Assembly: GCF_000283155.1 (NCBI RefSeq)
Contig: NW_004454281.1
Coordinates: forward strand, 908,181-972,180
Direction of reading: 5' to 3'
Length of the DNA: 64,000 nucleotides
Origin: Ceratotherium simum simum
Lineage: Eukaryota > Chordata > Mammalia > Perissodactyla > Rhinocerotidae
Part shown: one piece after another, positions 54,001-64,000 of the stretch
Layout: each line of letters begins with the position of its first letter
How positions within the stretch are numbered: position 1 is the stretch's first letter
Made by a program: the position numbers and the translations under genes
The notes under the pieces: model-generated
What the model saw: only the letters and a program-made list of their open reading frames with translations
Databases searched by the model: none
What the model was told of the DNA's origin: nothing

Positions 54001-54544
54001 TGGTCAATCTAGCTAAAAGTTCATCAGTTTTGTTAGTCTTTACAAAGAACTAGCTTTTGGTTTCCTTTATTTTCTCTGTTGTTTTCCTATTCTCTATTTC
54101 ATAAATTTGTGCTCTAATCTGTATTATTTCCTACCTTCTGCTTACTTTAGGTTTAGTTTATTCCTCTTTTTCCAGCGTCTTAAGGGGGAAGGTTATGTGA
54201 TTAAAGCTATAAAATTTCCCTCTAAGCACTGCCTTAGGAGAATCCTATGAGTTTTGGAATGTTGTGTCCTTGTTTTGATTCATCTCAAATTATCTTCTAA
54301 TTTCCCTTTGATTTCTTCTTTAACCCATTGATCATTTAGAGCATGTTGTTCAATTTCCACATAATTGTGAGTTTCTCAATTTTTTTTCTCTTATTGTAAT
54401 TTGCTTCCATTGTGGTCAAAAAACATACTTTGTATTATTTCTATCTTCTCAATTTATTGAGGTGTGTTTAATGGTTTATCCCAGAGAATGTCCCATGTGC
54501 ACTTGAGAAGACTGGTTATTCTACTGTTGTTAAGTGGAGTCATG
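51030..54544 (-). mobile_element. LINE-1, antisense, 3' UTR to endonuclease
   Basis: Begins with the complement of an L1 3' end (CAGCTTTACTGAGATATAAT) and TAAATGGAATCACAGAATAT. It continues through the C-terminal ORF2 (52704-52904 retains RLDIVKMAIFPKLIYRF), the RT (near 53270-53900) and the endonuclease start (ends about 54540). An ERE at 51687-51942 is inside. Non-functional. Confidence 0.87.
51687..51942 (-). mobile_element. ERE SINE, - strand
   Basis: T run, GGAACATTGGCCCTGAGCTA, AAAGCCCTAGTAGATAGTTG, CAGGATCCAAACCCACAAAC, end CACCGGGCCAGCCCC. A short TGACTTTT duplication flanks it. Confidence 0.92.
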
Positions 54545-54958
54545 TTGCTCTTGTATAGCCACACCACTTCCCTTTCACCCCATCATCTCCTTAACCCATA
54601 GCAACCACTAATCTGTTGTCTACTTCTGCAATTTTGTCATTTCAAGAATGTTAAATAAATGGAACCATACAGTATGTAACCTATTGTGATTGGCTTTTTT
54701 CACTCAGGATAAGTGGAGATTAATTCAAGTTGTACGTATCAATACTTCATTCCTTTCTATTGCTGAATACTATTTCATGGTTTTGCTACACAGTTTATTT
54801 AACCATTCACCTGTTGAAGGACATTAGGGCTGATTCCAGTTTTGTGCTATTACAGTTAAAGCTGCTGTTAAAGTTTTTGTATAAACCTAAATCTTTGTTT
54901 TTCTGGACAATTGCTGGGTCTTATGGTAGATTCACGTGTAGTTTTTTCAATAAACTGA
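54545..54958 (-). mobile_element. Short LINE-1 3' fragment, antisense
   Basis: CATAGCAACCACTAATCTGT, AATGGAACCATACAGTATGT and GCTGGGTCTTATGGTAG are the complement of an L1 3' UTR. A fresh 3' end begins directly after ORF2 text of another copy, so this is a separate insertion. Confidence 0.75.
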
Positions 54959-56316
54959 CCAAGGCAATTCAGTGGAGAAAGAATAGTCTTTTCAACAAAT
55001 GCTACTGGAAGTACTAACATACACATGCAAAAAAAAAGTGAATCTAGACTTTAAAAGTGCTGCTCTAAGAAAGTCAATGTTAAGAGAATGAAAATACAAG
55101 CCTTAGATTTGGAGAAAACATTTGCAAATATCTTATCTGATAGAGGACTCATACAATATATACAAACTCTTTAAAGAACTCTTAAAATTCAACAATAAGA
55201 AAACAAGAAGTACAATAAAAAAAAGTGGAGAGAAGATCTGAACAGACACTTCACCAAAGAAGATGTACAGATGGCTATAAGTATATGAAAAGATGCTCAA
55301 CATCAAAAGTCATTAGGAAATTTAAAAATTCAAGAAACGGTGGCCGGCCCGGTGGCATAGCGGTTAAGTACATGCGCTCCGCTTCAGCGGCCCAGGGTTT
55401 ACGGATTGGGATCCAGGGCGCGGACTGATGCACTGCGTGTGAAGCCATGCTGTGGTGGCATCCCATATAAAGTAGGGGAAGATGGGCACAGATGTTAGCC
55501 CAGGGCCAATCTTCCTCAGCAAAAAAGAGAGGAGGATTGGCAACGGATGTTAGCTCAGGGCTAATCTTCTTCACACACACACAAAAAAAATTCAAGAAAC
55601 AATGAAACACCACTACACACCTATTTGATTGGCTAAAATCCACAAAACTGACAATACCAAATGATGACAAGGATGTGGAGCAACAGAAACTCTCATTCAT
55701 TGCTGGTGGGAATGCAAAATAGTACAGCCACTTTGGAATACAGTTCTGGCAGATTCTAAGCTAAACATAGCCTTACATATGATCCAACAATTGCACTCCT
55801 AGGTATTTACTGAAATGAGTTGAAAACTTATATTCATACAAAAACCTGCACACAAATGTTTTGGTAGCTTTATTCACAGATGCCAAAGACTTTCGGAAGC
55901 AACCAAAATGTCCTTCAATAGGTGAATGAACAAACTTGTACCAACAGTTCCAATCAATGATTGTTCCAATCTATGCATTGGAATACTGCTCATCAATAAA
56001 AAGAATGAACTATGAAGCCATGAAAAGATATAGAGAAACCTTGAATATTGCTAAGTGAAAGAAGCCAATCTGAAAAGGCTACATACAGTATGATTCCGAC
56101 TAAATGACATTCTGTAAAAGGCAAAACTATACAGTAAAAAGACCCGTGGTTGCCAGAGATTCTGTGGCTCGGGAGATGGGGTTTGGACAGAAGGGAATAG
56201 ATGAACAGGTGAAGCACAGGGGATTTTTACAGTGGCGAAACTGTTCTGTATGATACTGTAGTGGTGGATACATGACATTATGTATTTGTCAAAATTTATA
56301 GAATGTACAACACAAA
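54959..56316 (+). mobile_element. LINE-1 fragment, + strand, ORF2 end and 3' UTR (resumes 56547-56755)
   Basis: AGTGGAGAAAGAATAGTCTT near 54971, then AAGATGTACAGATGGC (near 55260), GGGAATGCAAAATAGTACAG and the 3' UTR with ATACAGTATGATTCCGACTA near 56083. EREs at 55339-55585 and 56328-56535 split it. It meets the antisense L1 fragment at about 54958, so the two L1 pieces converge there. Confidence 0.85.
55339..55585 (+). mobile_element. ERE SINE, + strand, 15-bp target-site duplication
   Basis: Starts GGTGGCCGGCCCGGTGGC, ends with GATGTTAGCTCAGGGCTAAT and a CA/A-rich tail. AAAAATTCAAGAAAC is at 55324-55338 and 55586-55600. Confidence 0.95.
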
Positions 56317-56327
56317 GAATAAACCCT

Positions 56328-56535
56328 GGGCCGGCCCCGTGGCTTAGCGGTTAGGTGCGCACGCTCCGCTGCTGGCGGCACGGGTTCGGAACCCCGGGCG
56401 CGCACCAACGCACCGCTTCTCCTGCCATGCTGGGGCCGCGTCCCGCATACAGCAACTGGAGGGATGTGCAACTGTGACATACAACTATCTGCTGGGGCTT
56501 TGGGGGAAAAATAAATAAAATTATTTTTAAAAAAT
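56328..56535 (+). mobile_element. ERE SINE, + strand, 11-bp target-site duplication
   Basis: GGGCCGGCCCCGTGGCTTAG start, CGGGTTCGGAACCCCGGG B-box region, ACATACAACTATCTGCTGGG and an A-rich tail. GAATAAACCCT is found at 56317-56327 and 56536-56546. A close-to-consensus copy. Confidence 0.96.
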
Positions 56536-56755
56536 GAATAAACCCTAATGTAAACTATAGACTTCATAGTCTTTAGTTAATAACAATGTATTAATATTGG
56601 TTCATAAATTGTAAAAAAAAAAAAAGTACCACACTAATGCAAGATGTTAATAACAGGGGAAATGGGGTATATGGGAACTCTGTACTAACTACTCAATTTC
56701 TTTTTTGTAAACCTAAAACTGCCCTGGAAATAATTAAGTCTATTAATTTTTGAAA

Positions 56756-57475
56756 ATCTATTGGACATATTTGTATGGGTCTTTTTCTGGGCTCTCTACT
56801 CTGTTCCTTGTGTGTCTATCTCTCTGTCAGTATCACACTGTCTTAATTATTGTAGCTGTATAGAAAGCCTTGACATTGGGTAGAGTGATTTTTCCAACTG
56901 TGTTCTTCTGTTTCAAAACTGTTTTAGCTATTCTAGGGCCTGTGTCTTTCCATATATATTGTAATATAAGCTTGTCTGCATCTACAAAAAAAATGGACTT
57001 GGATTTTGATAGTAATCATGTTAAAACTGTATACAATTTGGGGGGATATTGATGTCCTTACTATGTTGCATCTTCCAATCTATGAACATAGTATGCCTCT
57101 CCATTTATTTAGATCTTCTTTGATTTCTTTCATCCACATCATGTAACTTTTCATCAGACAAGTCCTGTAACTGTATTGTCAGATTTACACAAAGAATTTT
57201 TTGAAGCAATTACAAATAGTGTTGTATTTTAATTTCAGTGTCCACATGTTTATTTTTAGTATATATAAATCCAATTGACTTTTATATGTTGATCTTATAT
57301 CCTGCAATCTTGCTAAATTCACTTATTAGTTCCAAGACTTTTCTGTAGATTCCTTGGGATTATCCACATAGAAAATCATGTCATCTGAATAGAGGGACAA
57401 TTTTATTTCTTCTTTTCTGATTGGTATGCCTTTTATTTCATCTTCCTTATTGCACTGGCTGGAACTTCCAGTATT
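56756..57475 (-). mobile_element. LINE-1 fragment, antisense, C-terminal ORF2 (resumes about 57766-58825)
   Basis: Complement text includes TTGGGTAGAGTGATTTTTCC (near 56876), ATCCTGCAATCTTGCTAAAT (near 57298) and GGCTGGAACTTCCAG (near 57456). After the retrocopy it resumes with TTAGGGGCAAAACATTCAAT (near 57780) and runs through the RT and endonuclease zone to about 58825. Confidence 0.82.
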
Positions 57476-57512
57476 TTCTTGAGTGATTTTTGTTTGCTTT
57501 GGATTGGGGTGT

Positions 57513-57525
<13 letters not shown>

Positions 57526-57558
<33 letters not shown>

Positions 57559-57765
57559 CAACCACTTTATTTGAAAATTCAGTTAGTGATTTAACATCAT
57601 GATTCTTGTCTTGCACAGGTAACTGATGAAGCCTAGAGTTGCCACAAAGACTGTTAAGGCAATCACAGCAGCCACTGTTTTAAAATCAACATGTCTTACA
57701 GTCCTGTGCCCTGTGGATTCTACAACGTCTCTGAACAAAGAGCCATCTGATAACAGGAGGATAGG
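57526..57765 (-). pseudogene. Processed retrocopy of a small membrane-protein mRNA 3' end, antisense
   Basis: A T run (57531-57554) is followed by TTTATT at 57566-57571, which is AATAAA on the - strand 11 bases before the A tail. A - strand frame then ends at a TAA (57583-57585). It reads upstream for about 58 codons, including [20 protein letters not shown], then [20 protein letters not shown] and a short basic C-terminal tail ending MMLNH. This is the layout of a tail-anchored or single-pass membrane protein with a very short 3' UTR. The copy is 5'-truncated, intronless and sits inside an antisense L1, as expected for an L1-mobilised mRNA. I do not recognise the parent gene. Confidence 0.75.
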
Positions 57766-59410
57766 TCCCTTTTCTTAATCTTAGGGGCAAAACATTCAAT
57801 CTTTGACTCTTAAGTATAATGTTAGCTGTAGGTTTTGTGGAGATGTTCTTTATCAGGTTGAGGAAATCCCCCTAGTCCTAGTTTTCTGAGAGTTTTTAAT
57901 CATGAATAACTGTTGGACTTTATCAAATGCTTTTTCTGCATCAATTCGATTGATAAGATGATGTGATTTTTCTTACTTAGACTGTTAGTATGGTGGATTA
58001 CATTGATATTTGAACATTGAACCAGCCTTACATGCCTGGAATAAACCCCACTTCGGCATAGTACTTAGTTCTTTTTGTACATTGCTTAATTCCATTTGAT
58101 AATATCTTCTTAAGAATTTTTGCACGTATATTCATGCCTGTAATTTTCTTTTTGTACTATTTGTAGTTGACCTGTAGTTTCCTTTTTTGTACTATTTTGC
58201 TTTTGTATCAGGGTAATACTAACTTCATAAAGCAAATTTTGGACGTGTTCTCTCCTCTTCTATTTTATGGAAGAGATTGTATAGAATTGGTGTTGATACT
58301 CTAAACAAATTAGTAGAATTCTTCATGAAACCACCTGGCAATGGAGATTTCTATTTTGAGAATTCTTGAACTACAAATTCAATATCTTTAATAGTTATAT
58401 GACTATTCAGGTAATCTATTTCATATTAGGTCAGTGTTGGGAGTTTGTGGTTTTTGAGGAATTAGTCTATTTCATCTAAGTTGTCAAATTTTGTTTGTGG
58501 AGCTGTACCTACTATTCCCTTATCCTTTTGATGTCTGCAGGTTTGTACTGATAATCTGTATTTTATCCCCTATTTTATTCCTAATATTGGTAATTTGTGG
58601 CTTCACTCTTTTTTTTTTTTTGTCCATATTGCTAGAGGTTTGCCAATTTCATTGATCTTTCAGAATTTTTAGTTTAATTGATTTCTCTATTTTTCTGCTT
58701 TCAATTTTATTGATTCATGCTCTTATATTTATTTCCTTACTTCTGCATGTTTTAGTTTTATTTTGCTTTTCTTTTTCTAGGTTTGTGAAGTAGAGCTTAG
58801 ATTATTGATTTGAGACATTTCTTCCTTTTTTCCAGATTTATTGAGATATAATTGACATATAACAATGTGTAAGTTTAAGGTGTACAACATGATGATTTGA
58901 AACACTTAAAAACTGCAAAATGATTATCAGAGTAGGGTTGCTTAACACCTCCATCACTTCACATAATTACTATTTCTTTTTGTGGTAAAAATATTTAAGA
59001 TCTACTCTCTCAGACACTTTCAAGTATGTAACTGGCTTTGGGTAGTATGTACATTTTAATGATATCCATTCTTCCAATTCATGAACATGGATATCTTTCC
59101 ATTTATTTGTATCTTCAATTTGTTTCATCAAAGTCTTATAGTTTTCAGTGTACATATCTTTCACCTTTTTGGTTAAATTTATTCCTAAATACTTTATTGT
59201 ATTTGATGCTATTATGAATGGGATGGTTTTCTTTATTTCTTTTTCAGATATTTTGTTGTTAGTGTATAGAAACACAACCAATTTATGTATGCTGATTTTG
59301 TATCCTGCAACTTCACTGAATTTGCTGATTAGTTCTAACATTTTTGGTGGAGTCTATGATTTTCCCTATATAAGATCATATCATCTGCAAACAATTTTAC
59401 TTCTTCCTTT

Positions 59411-59658
59411 TTTTTTTTTTTTGGTGAGGAAGATTAGCCCTGAGCTAACATCTGTTGCCAACCGTCTTCTTTTTGCTGAGGAAGATTGGCCCTGGGCTAA
59501 CATCTGTGCCCATCTTCCTTTACTTTATATGCAGGATGCCTGCCACAGCATGGCTTGATAAGCAGTGGGTAGGTCCGCCCCCAGGATCTGAACCTGCGAA
59601 CCCCAGGCCACCGAAGCGGAGTGCTTGAACTTAATCACTATGCCACTGGGCCAGCCCC
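59411..59658 (-). mobile_element. ERE SINE, - strand
   Basis: T run, GGAAGATTAGCCCTGAGCTA, GGAAGATTGGCCCTGGGCTA, CCAGGATCTGAACCTGCGAA, end CACTGGGCCAGCCCC. CTTCCTTT lies on both sides. Confidence 0.92.
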
Positions 59659-62600
59659 CTTCCTTTCTGATTTGGAGGCCTTTTCTTTCTTTTTCTTGAC
59701 TGATTGCTCTGGCTAGGACTTCCAGTACTATGTTAAATAGGAGTGATGAGAGTGGGCACCCTTGTCTTGTTCCTGATCTTAGAGAAAAAGCTTTCAATCT
59801 TTCACTGTTGAGCATGTTAGCTGTGGGCTTTCATATACGGCCTTTATTATGTTAAGGTATATTCCTTTTATACCCAGTTTGTTGAGAGTTTTTATCATGA
59901 AGTGATGTATTTTGTCAAATGCTTTTTCTGCATCTATTGAGATGATCATATGATTTTTATCTTTCATTCTATTAATGTGGTGTACTACATTTATTGATTT
60001 GTGTGTATTGAACCCTCCTTGCATTCCAGAGATAAATCTTACTTAATCATGATGGACGATCTTTTTAAGGTATTGTTGAATTCAGTTTTCTAATATTTTG
60101 TTGAGAATTTTTCCATCTATATTCATCAGAGATATTAACCTGTAGTTTTCTTTTCTTGTAGTGTCCTTATCTGGCTTTGGTAATGCTGGCCTCATAAAAT
60201 GAGTTTGGGAGTGTTCCTTCCTCTTCAATTTTTTGAAAGAGTTTGAGAAGGATTGCATTAATTCTTCCTTAAATATTTGGTAGAATTCACCAGGAAACTG
60301 TCTGGTCCTGGGCTTTTCTTTGTTGGGAGATTTTCTCATTACTTGTTCAATCTCCTTACTCATATTGTTCTGTTCATATTTTCTCTTTCTTCATGATTTA
60401 GTCTTGGTAAGTTGTATATTACTAGGAATAAACAATTTCTTATAGGTTATTGAATTTGTTGGTATATAATTGTTCATAGTAGTCTTTTATGATCCTTTGT
60501 ATTTCTGTGGTATCAGTTGTAATGTCTCCTCTTTCATTTCTGATTTTATTTGAGTCTTCTCTCTTTTTTTCTTAGCTAGTCTACCTAAAGGTTTGTCATT
60601 TTTGTTTATCTTTTCAAAAAACCAGCTCTTAGTTTTATTGATCTTTTCTATTATTTTTCTGGTCTCTATTTCATTTATTTCTGCTCTGATCTTTATTTCC
60701 TTCCTTCTGCTAACTCTGGGCTTGGTTTGTACTTCTTTATCTAGTTCCTTGAGGTGTAAAGTTAGATTGTTTATTTGAGATTTTTTTCTTAATGTAGGAG
60801 TTTATCACTATACACTTCCCTCTTAGAATTATTTTTGCTGCATCCCATTAGTTTTGATATGTTGTCTTTCCATTTTCATTTATCACCATATTTTTTATTT
60901 CCCTTTTGATTTCTTCTTTGACCCATTGGTTTTCAGGTGTGTGTTGTTTAATTTCCACAGATTCGTGAATTTTCCAGCTTTCCTCCTACTGTTGATTTCT
61001 AGTTTCATACCATTGTGATCAGAAAAGATAGTTGGTATGATTTCAATCATCCTAACTTTGCTAAGACTTGTTTTGTGACCTATTATATGATCTATCCTGG
61101 AGAATGTTCTGTGTGCACTTGAGACGTATGTGTGTTCTCCTGCTATTTGATGGAATGTTCTGTATATGTCTATTCTGTCCATTTGGTTAAACTATATTTC
61201 AAGTCCTATGTTTCCTTATTGATTTCTGTCTGGATGATCTATCCATTGTTGAAAGTAGGGTATTGAACTCTCCTACTACTATTGTATTGTTGTCTATTTT
61301 TCCCTGAATATCTGTTAGTATTTGCTGAATATATTTAGGTGCTCTGATGTTGGGTGCCTATATATTTTTGATTATTATATCCTCTTGATGAATTGACTCC
61401 TTTATTATTATACAATGACCTACTTTTTCTTTTGTTACAGTTTTTGGCTTAAAATATATTTCTGATATAAGTATCGCTACCCCTGCTCTTTTTGGTTTCC
61501 AGTTGCATGGAATATCTTTTCCCATCCCTTCACTTTTAGCCTATGTGTGCCTTTAAAGCTGAAGTGAGTCTCTTGTAGGCAACATATATCTGGATCTTGT
61601 TTTTTTTTTTTTTTCAATCCATCTAGCCACTCTAATCTTTTTGATTGGAGAATTTAATCTATTTACATTTAGAGTAATTATTGATAGGTAAGGACTTATT
61701 AGGTAATAAGAGTTTTTAGGTAATTATAGGTAATGCCATCTTATTAATTATTTTCTGGCTGTTTTGTAGTTCCTTTGTTCCTTTCTCCCTCTCTTGCTGC
61801 CTTCCTTTGTAAATTGATGATTTTCCCTAGTCAAATTCCCTTTGATTTCCTTCTCTTTATCTTTTGTGAATCTACTGTAGGCTTTTCTGTTTTGAAGACT
61901 TACATAAAACATTTATAGATATATCTTTCGTGAACCTACTGTAGGTTTTTACATTGTGGTCACCATGAGACTTACATAAAACATTTGATAGATACAACAG
62001 TCTATTTTGATGCTGAAAACAACTTAACTTCAATCACACATGAAAACTCTACCCTTTTACTGTCCTCCTTTTATATTTTTGATGTCACAATTTACCTCTT
62101 TTTATATTGTGTGTTCATTAACAAATTATTTTAGCTATAGTTATTTTAAATACTCTTGTGCTTTAACCTTTAAACTAGAGTTAACTGGTTAACACAACAC
62201 TATATTACAGTATTAAAGCATTCTGAATTTGACTATATACTTACTTTTACTAGTGTGTGGCATATTTTCAAATGTTTCCATGTTACTGCTTAGTCTCCTT
62301 TCATTTCAGCTTGAAGAACTCCTGTCAGCATTTCTTGTAAGGCAGCTCTGGTGGTGATGAGCTCCCTCAACTTTTGTTTTTCTAGGAACTTCTTTATCTT
62401 TCCACCATATGAAGGACAACTTTGCCAGATATAGTATTCTTGGATGGCATTTTTTTCCTTTCAGCACTTTGAATATATCATCCCACTCTCTCCTGATCTG
62501 TAAGGTTTCTGCTGAGAAATCCTCTGATAGCCCTCTGGGGGTTCCTTTATAAGTTACAAGCTTCTTTTCTCTTGTTGCTTTTAAGATTCTCTCTTCGTCT

Positions 62601-63114
62601 TTGATTTTTGACAGTTTTATAATAATGTGTCTTGGAGAAGATCTCTTTGAGTTTGTTTGGTGAACTATGAGCTTCATTAACTTGCATATCTAAATCTCTC
62701 CCCAGATTTGGGAAGTTCTCAGCCATTATTTCTTTAAATAAACTTTCTGTTCTCCTCTTTTTTTCTCCTTCTGGGACTCCAATAATTCACACATTGTTTC
62801 TTTTGATGGTATCTCATATATCACGTAGGCTTTCTTTACTCTTTTTCATTTGTTCTCCTCTGACTGGACAATTTCAAAGTTCCTATCTTCTGATTCACAG
62901 ATTCTTTCTTCTTCTTGATCCATTCTACTGTTGGTGTTCTCTATTTCATTTTTCATTTCATTCATTGTATTCTTCAGCTCCAGAATTTCTATTTCATTAC
63001 TTTTTATGCTTTTTATCTGTTTGTTAAACTTCTCATTTTGTTTGTGTATAGTCTTCCTGATTTCATTGAACTGTCTTTCTGTGTTTTCTTGTAGATCATT
63101 GAACTTCCTTTAAA

Positions 63115-63312
63115 GATTTTATTTATTTATTTTTCCCCCAAAGCCCCAGTACATAGTTGTCTGTCATAGCTGCACATCCTTCTAGTTGCTGTATGTGGGA
63201 CGCGGCCTCAGCATGGCTGGAGGGGTGGTGCCTCAGTGCGCACCCGGGATCCGAACCCGGGCCGCCGGCAGCGAAGCGCACGCACTTAACCGCTAAGCCA
63301 CGGGGCCGGCCC
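63115..63312 (-). mobile_element. ERE SINE, - strand, perfect 15-bp target-site duplication
   Basis: GATTTTATTTATTTATTTTT tail, AAAGCCCCAGTACATAGTTG, CACCCGGGATCCGAACCCGG, end GCCACGGGGCCGGCCC. TGAACTTCCTTTAAA is perfect at 63100-63114 and 63313-63327, so this is among the youngest insertions here. Confidence 0.96.
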
Positions 63313-64000
63313 TGAACTTCCTTTAAAATAGCTATTTTGAATTCTTTATTGGGTAAATCTCAGATCTCTATGTCTTTGGGATTGGTTACTGGCAGATTAT
63401 TGTAATCCTTTGGTGGTGTCACATTTCCTTGATTTTTCATATTCCTTGAAGTTTTGCACTGAGGTTTTTGCATTTGAGGTACCAGTCACCTCTTCCCATT
63501 TTTACTAACTGCCTTTAGGAGTGAAGTATCCTCCATCAGCCCTACTAGGGATTTTGAGGCTTTCTCAGACCTTCTGTGGATACACCTGCTCCACACTTCT
63601 TGCTCCCTCTTGTGGAAGAATTCTTAAGCATATATGCCTTCTCTCAATCTTGCGCAACAGGCTGGGTGCTGACAGCCTCCCTTTTGCTTTCCCAAGGGTG
63701 ATGGTAAAGCTCATATTTGTTGTCTCTCCCTGGCCTGCAGATTCAAGCTGGTTTTCTGTGCATGTTCACTAGCCATCTGCCAAAGTTCACCCTCACCAAC
63801 GCAATCAGGAGTGCACACAGGGAGCCAGCCACAGGGTGGGGGTGTGTGTGAGTGAGACATGCAGAGTGCTGGGAGTGCCCATTGACCAGTTGGGGGCATC
63901 TACAGGTGAGGCATACCTGGAAGCTCGTGGGCTGGCTTCTTGATGTAGTCTTCAATGCAATTAGTAGGATTTACATCCCTTTAATGCCTTCCAAGAGTCC

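Larger units (their letters stand above)
58828..64000 (-). mobile_element. LINE-1, antisense, 3' UTR to 5' UTR, with two EREs (runs off the window)
   Basis: The complement of the L1 3' UTR (AGATTTATTGAGATATAATT near 58835) is followed by ORF2. 58970-59341 is the C-terminal part, 59525-59815 holds [20 protein letters not shown], and 59794-60363 holds [12 protein letters not shown] and the [20 protein letters not shown] block. The endonuclease is near 60900-61650. The ORF1 C-terminal domain is at 62306-62677 (IIIKLSKIKDEERILKATRE) and the 5' UTR extends to the window end. EREs at 59411-59658 and 63115-63312 interrupt it. Frames are broken throughout, and about 0.5 kb between 3' UTR and RT end seems to be missing near 59000. 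Confidence 0.88.

Noticed and set aside
1725..63312. B-box-like GGTTCGAATCC sequences that resemble tRNA genes
   Set aside because: They belong to ERE SINEs, which derive from a tRNA. No copy can form a complete cloverleaf with the expected ends.
1..64000. CRISPR arrays, bacterial-type operons, integrated viral genomes
   Set aside because: The window is mammalian. Regularly spaced repeats are absent, and no LTR, gag, pol or env-type sequence was seen; all RT-like sequence is LINE-type.

Overview
The window is mammalian nuclear DNA. It carries at least seventeen copies of the tRNA-derived SINE known from horses and their relatives (ERE family: GGCCGGCCC head, B-box-like GGTTCGRATCC, 3' A-rich tail). 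That points to a perissodactyl (horse, ass, zebra, rhinoceros or tapir). I cannot choose among these from sequence alone. A 160-base run of N at 43342-43501 shows it comes from a draft assembly.

One protein-coding gene is present: the 3' part of HIRA, the histone H3.3 chaperone subunit, on the + strand. Ten coding exons lie between 22879 and 47034. They are joined by GT-AG introns with matching phases and read open from residue 592/593 to the stop, which fits the 1017-residue length of human HIRA. They encode the linker with its basic nuclear-localisation/AT-hook-like segment and the C-terminal Hira (TUP1-like) domain that holds the trimer together and binds CABIN1. The WD40 propeller and the ASF1-binding B domain must lie upstream of the window. 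A 3' UTR with an AATAAA signal at 47771 ends the gene.

Layout: 1-22878 is the 3' part of a large HIRA intron and is almost entirely LINE-1: + and - copies, three of them retaining recognisable 5' ends. 22879-33186 is the compact, GC-richer cluster of nine exons. 33187-46917 is a 13.7-kb last intron with L2, antisense L1, EREs and the assembly gap. 46918-47793 is the last exon and 3' UTR. 47794-64000 is downstream intergenic DNA with MIR, HAL1/L1-like sequence, nested L1s, EREs and one antisense processed retrocopy.

Nothing in the window looks like a new gene system. The most unusual structures are in the repeats: a foldback duplication inside an L1 ORF2, a tail-to-tail L1 pair of about 4.5 kb per arm with no poly(A) at the join, and L1 copies that keep the 5' end but lack the 3' end, the reverse of normal truncation. 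No L1 here is intact.
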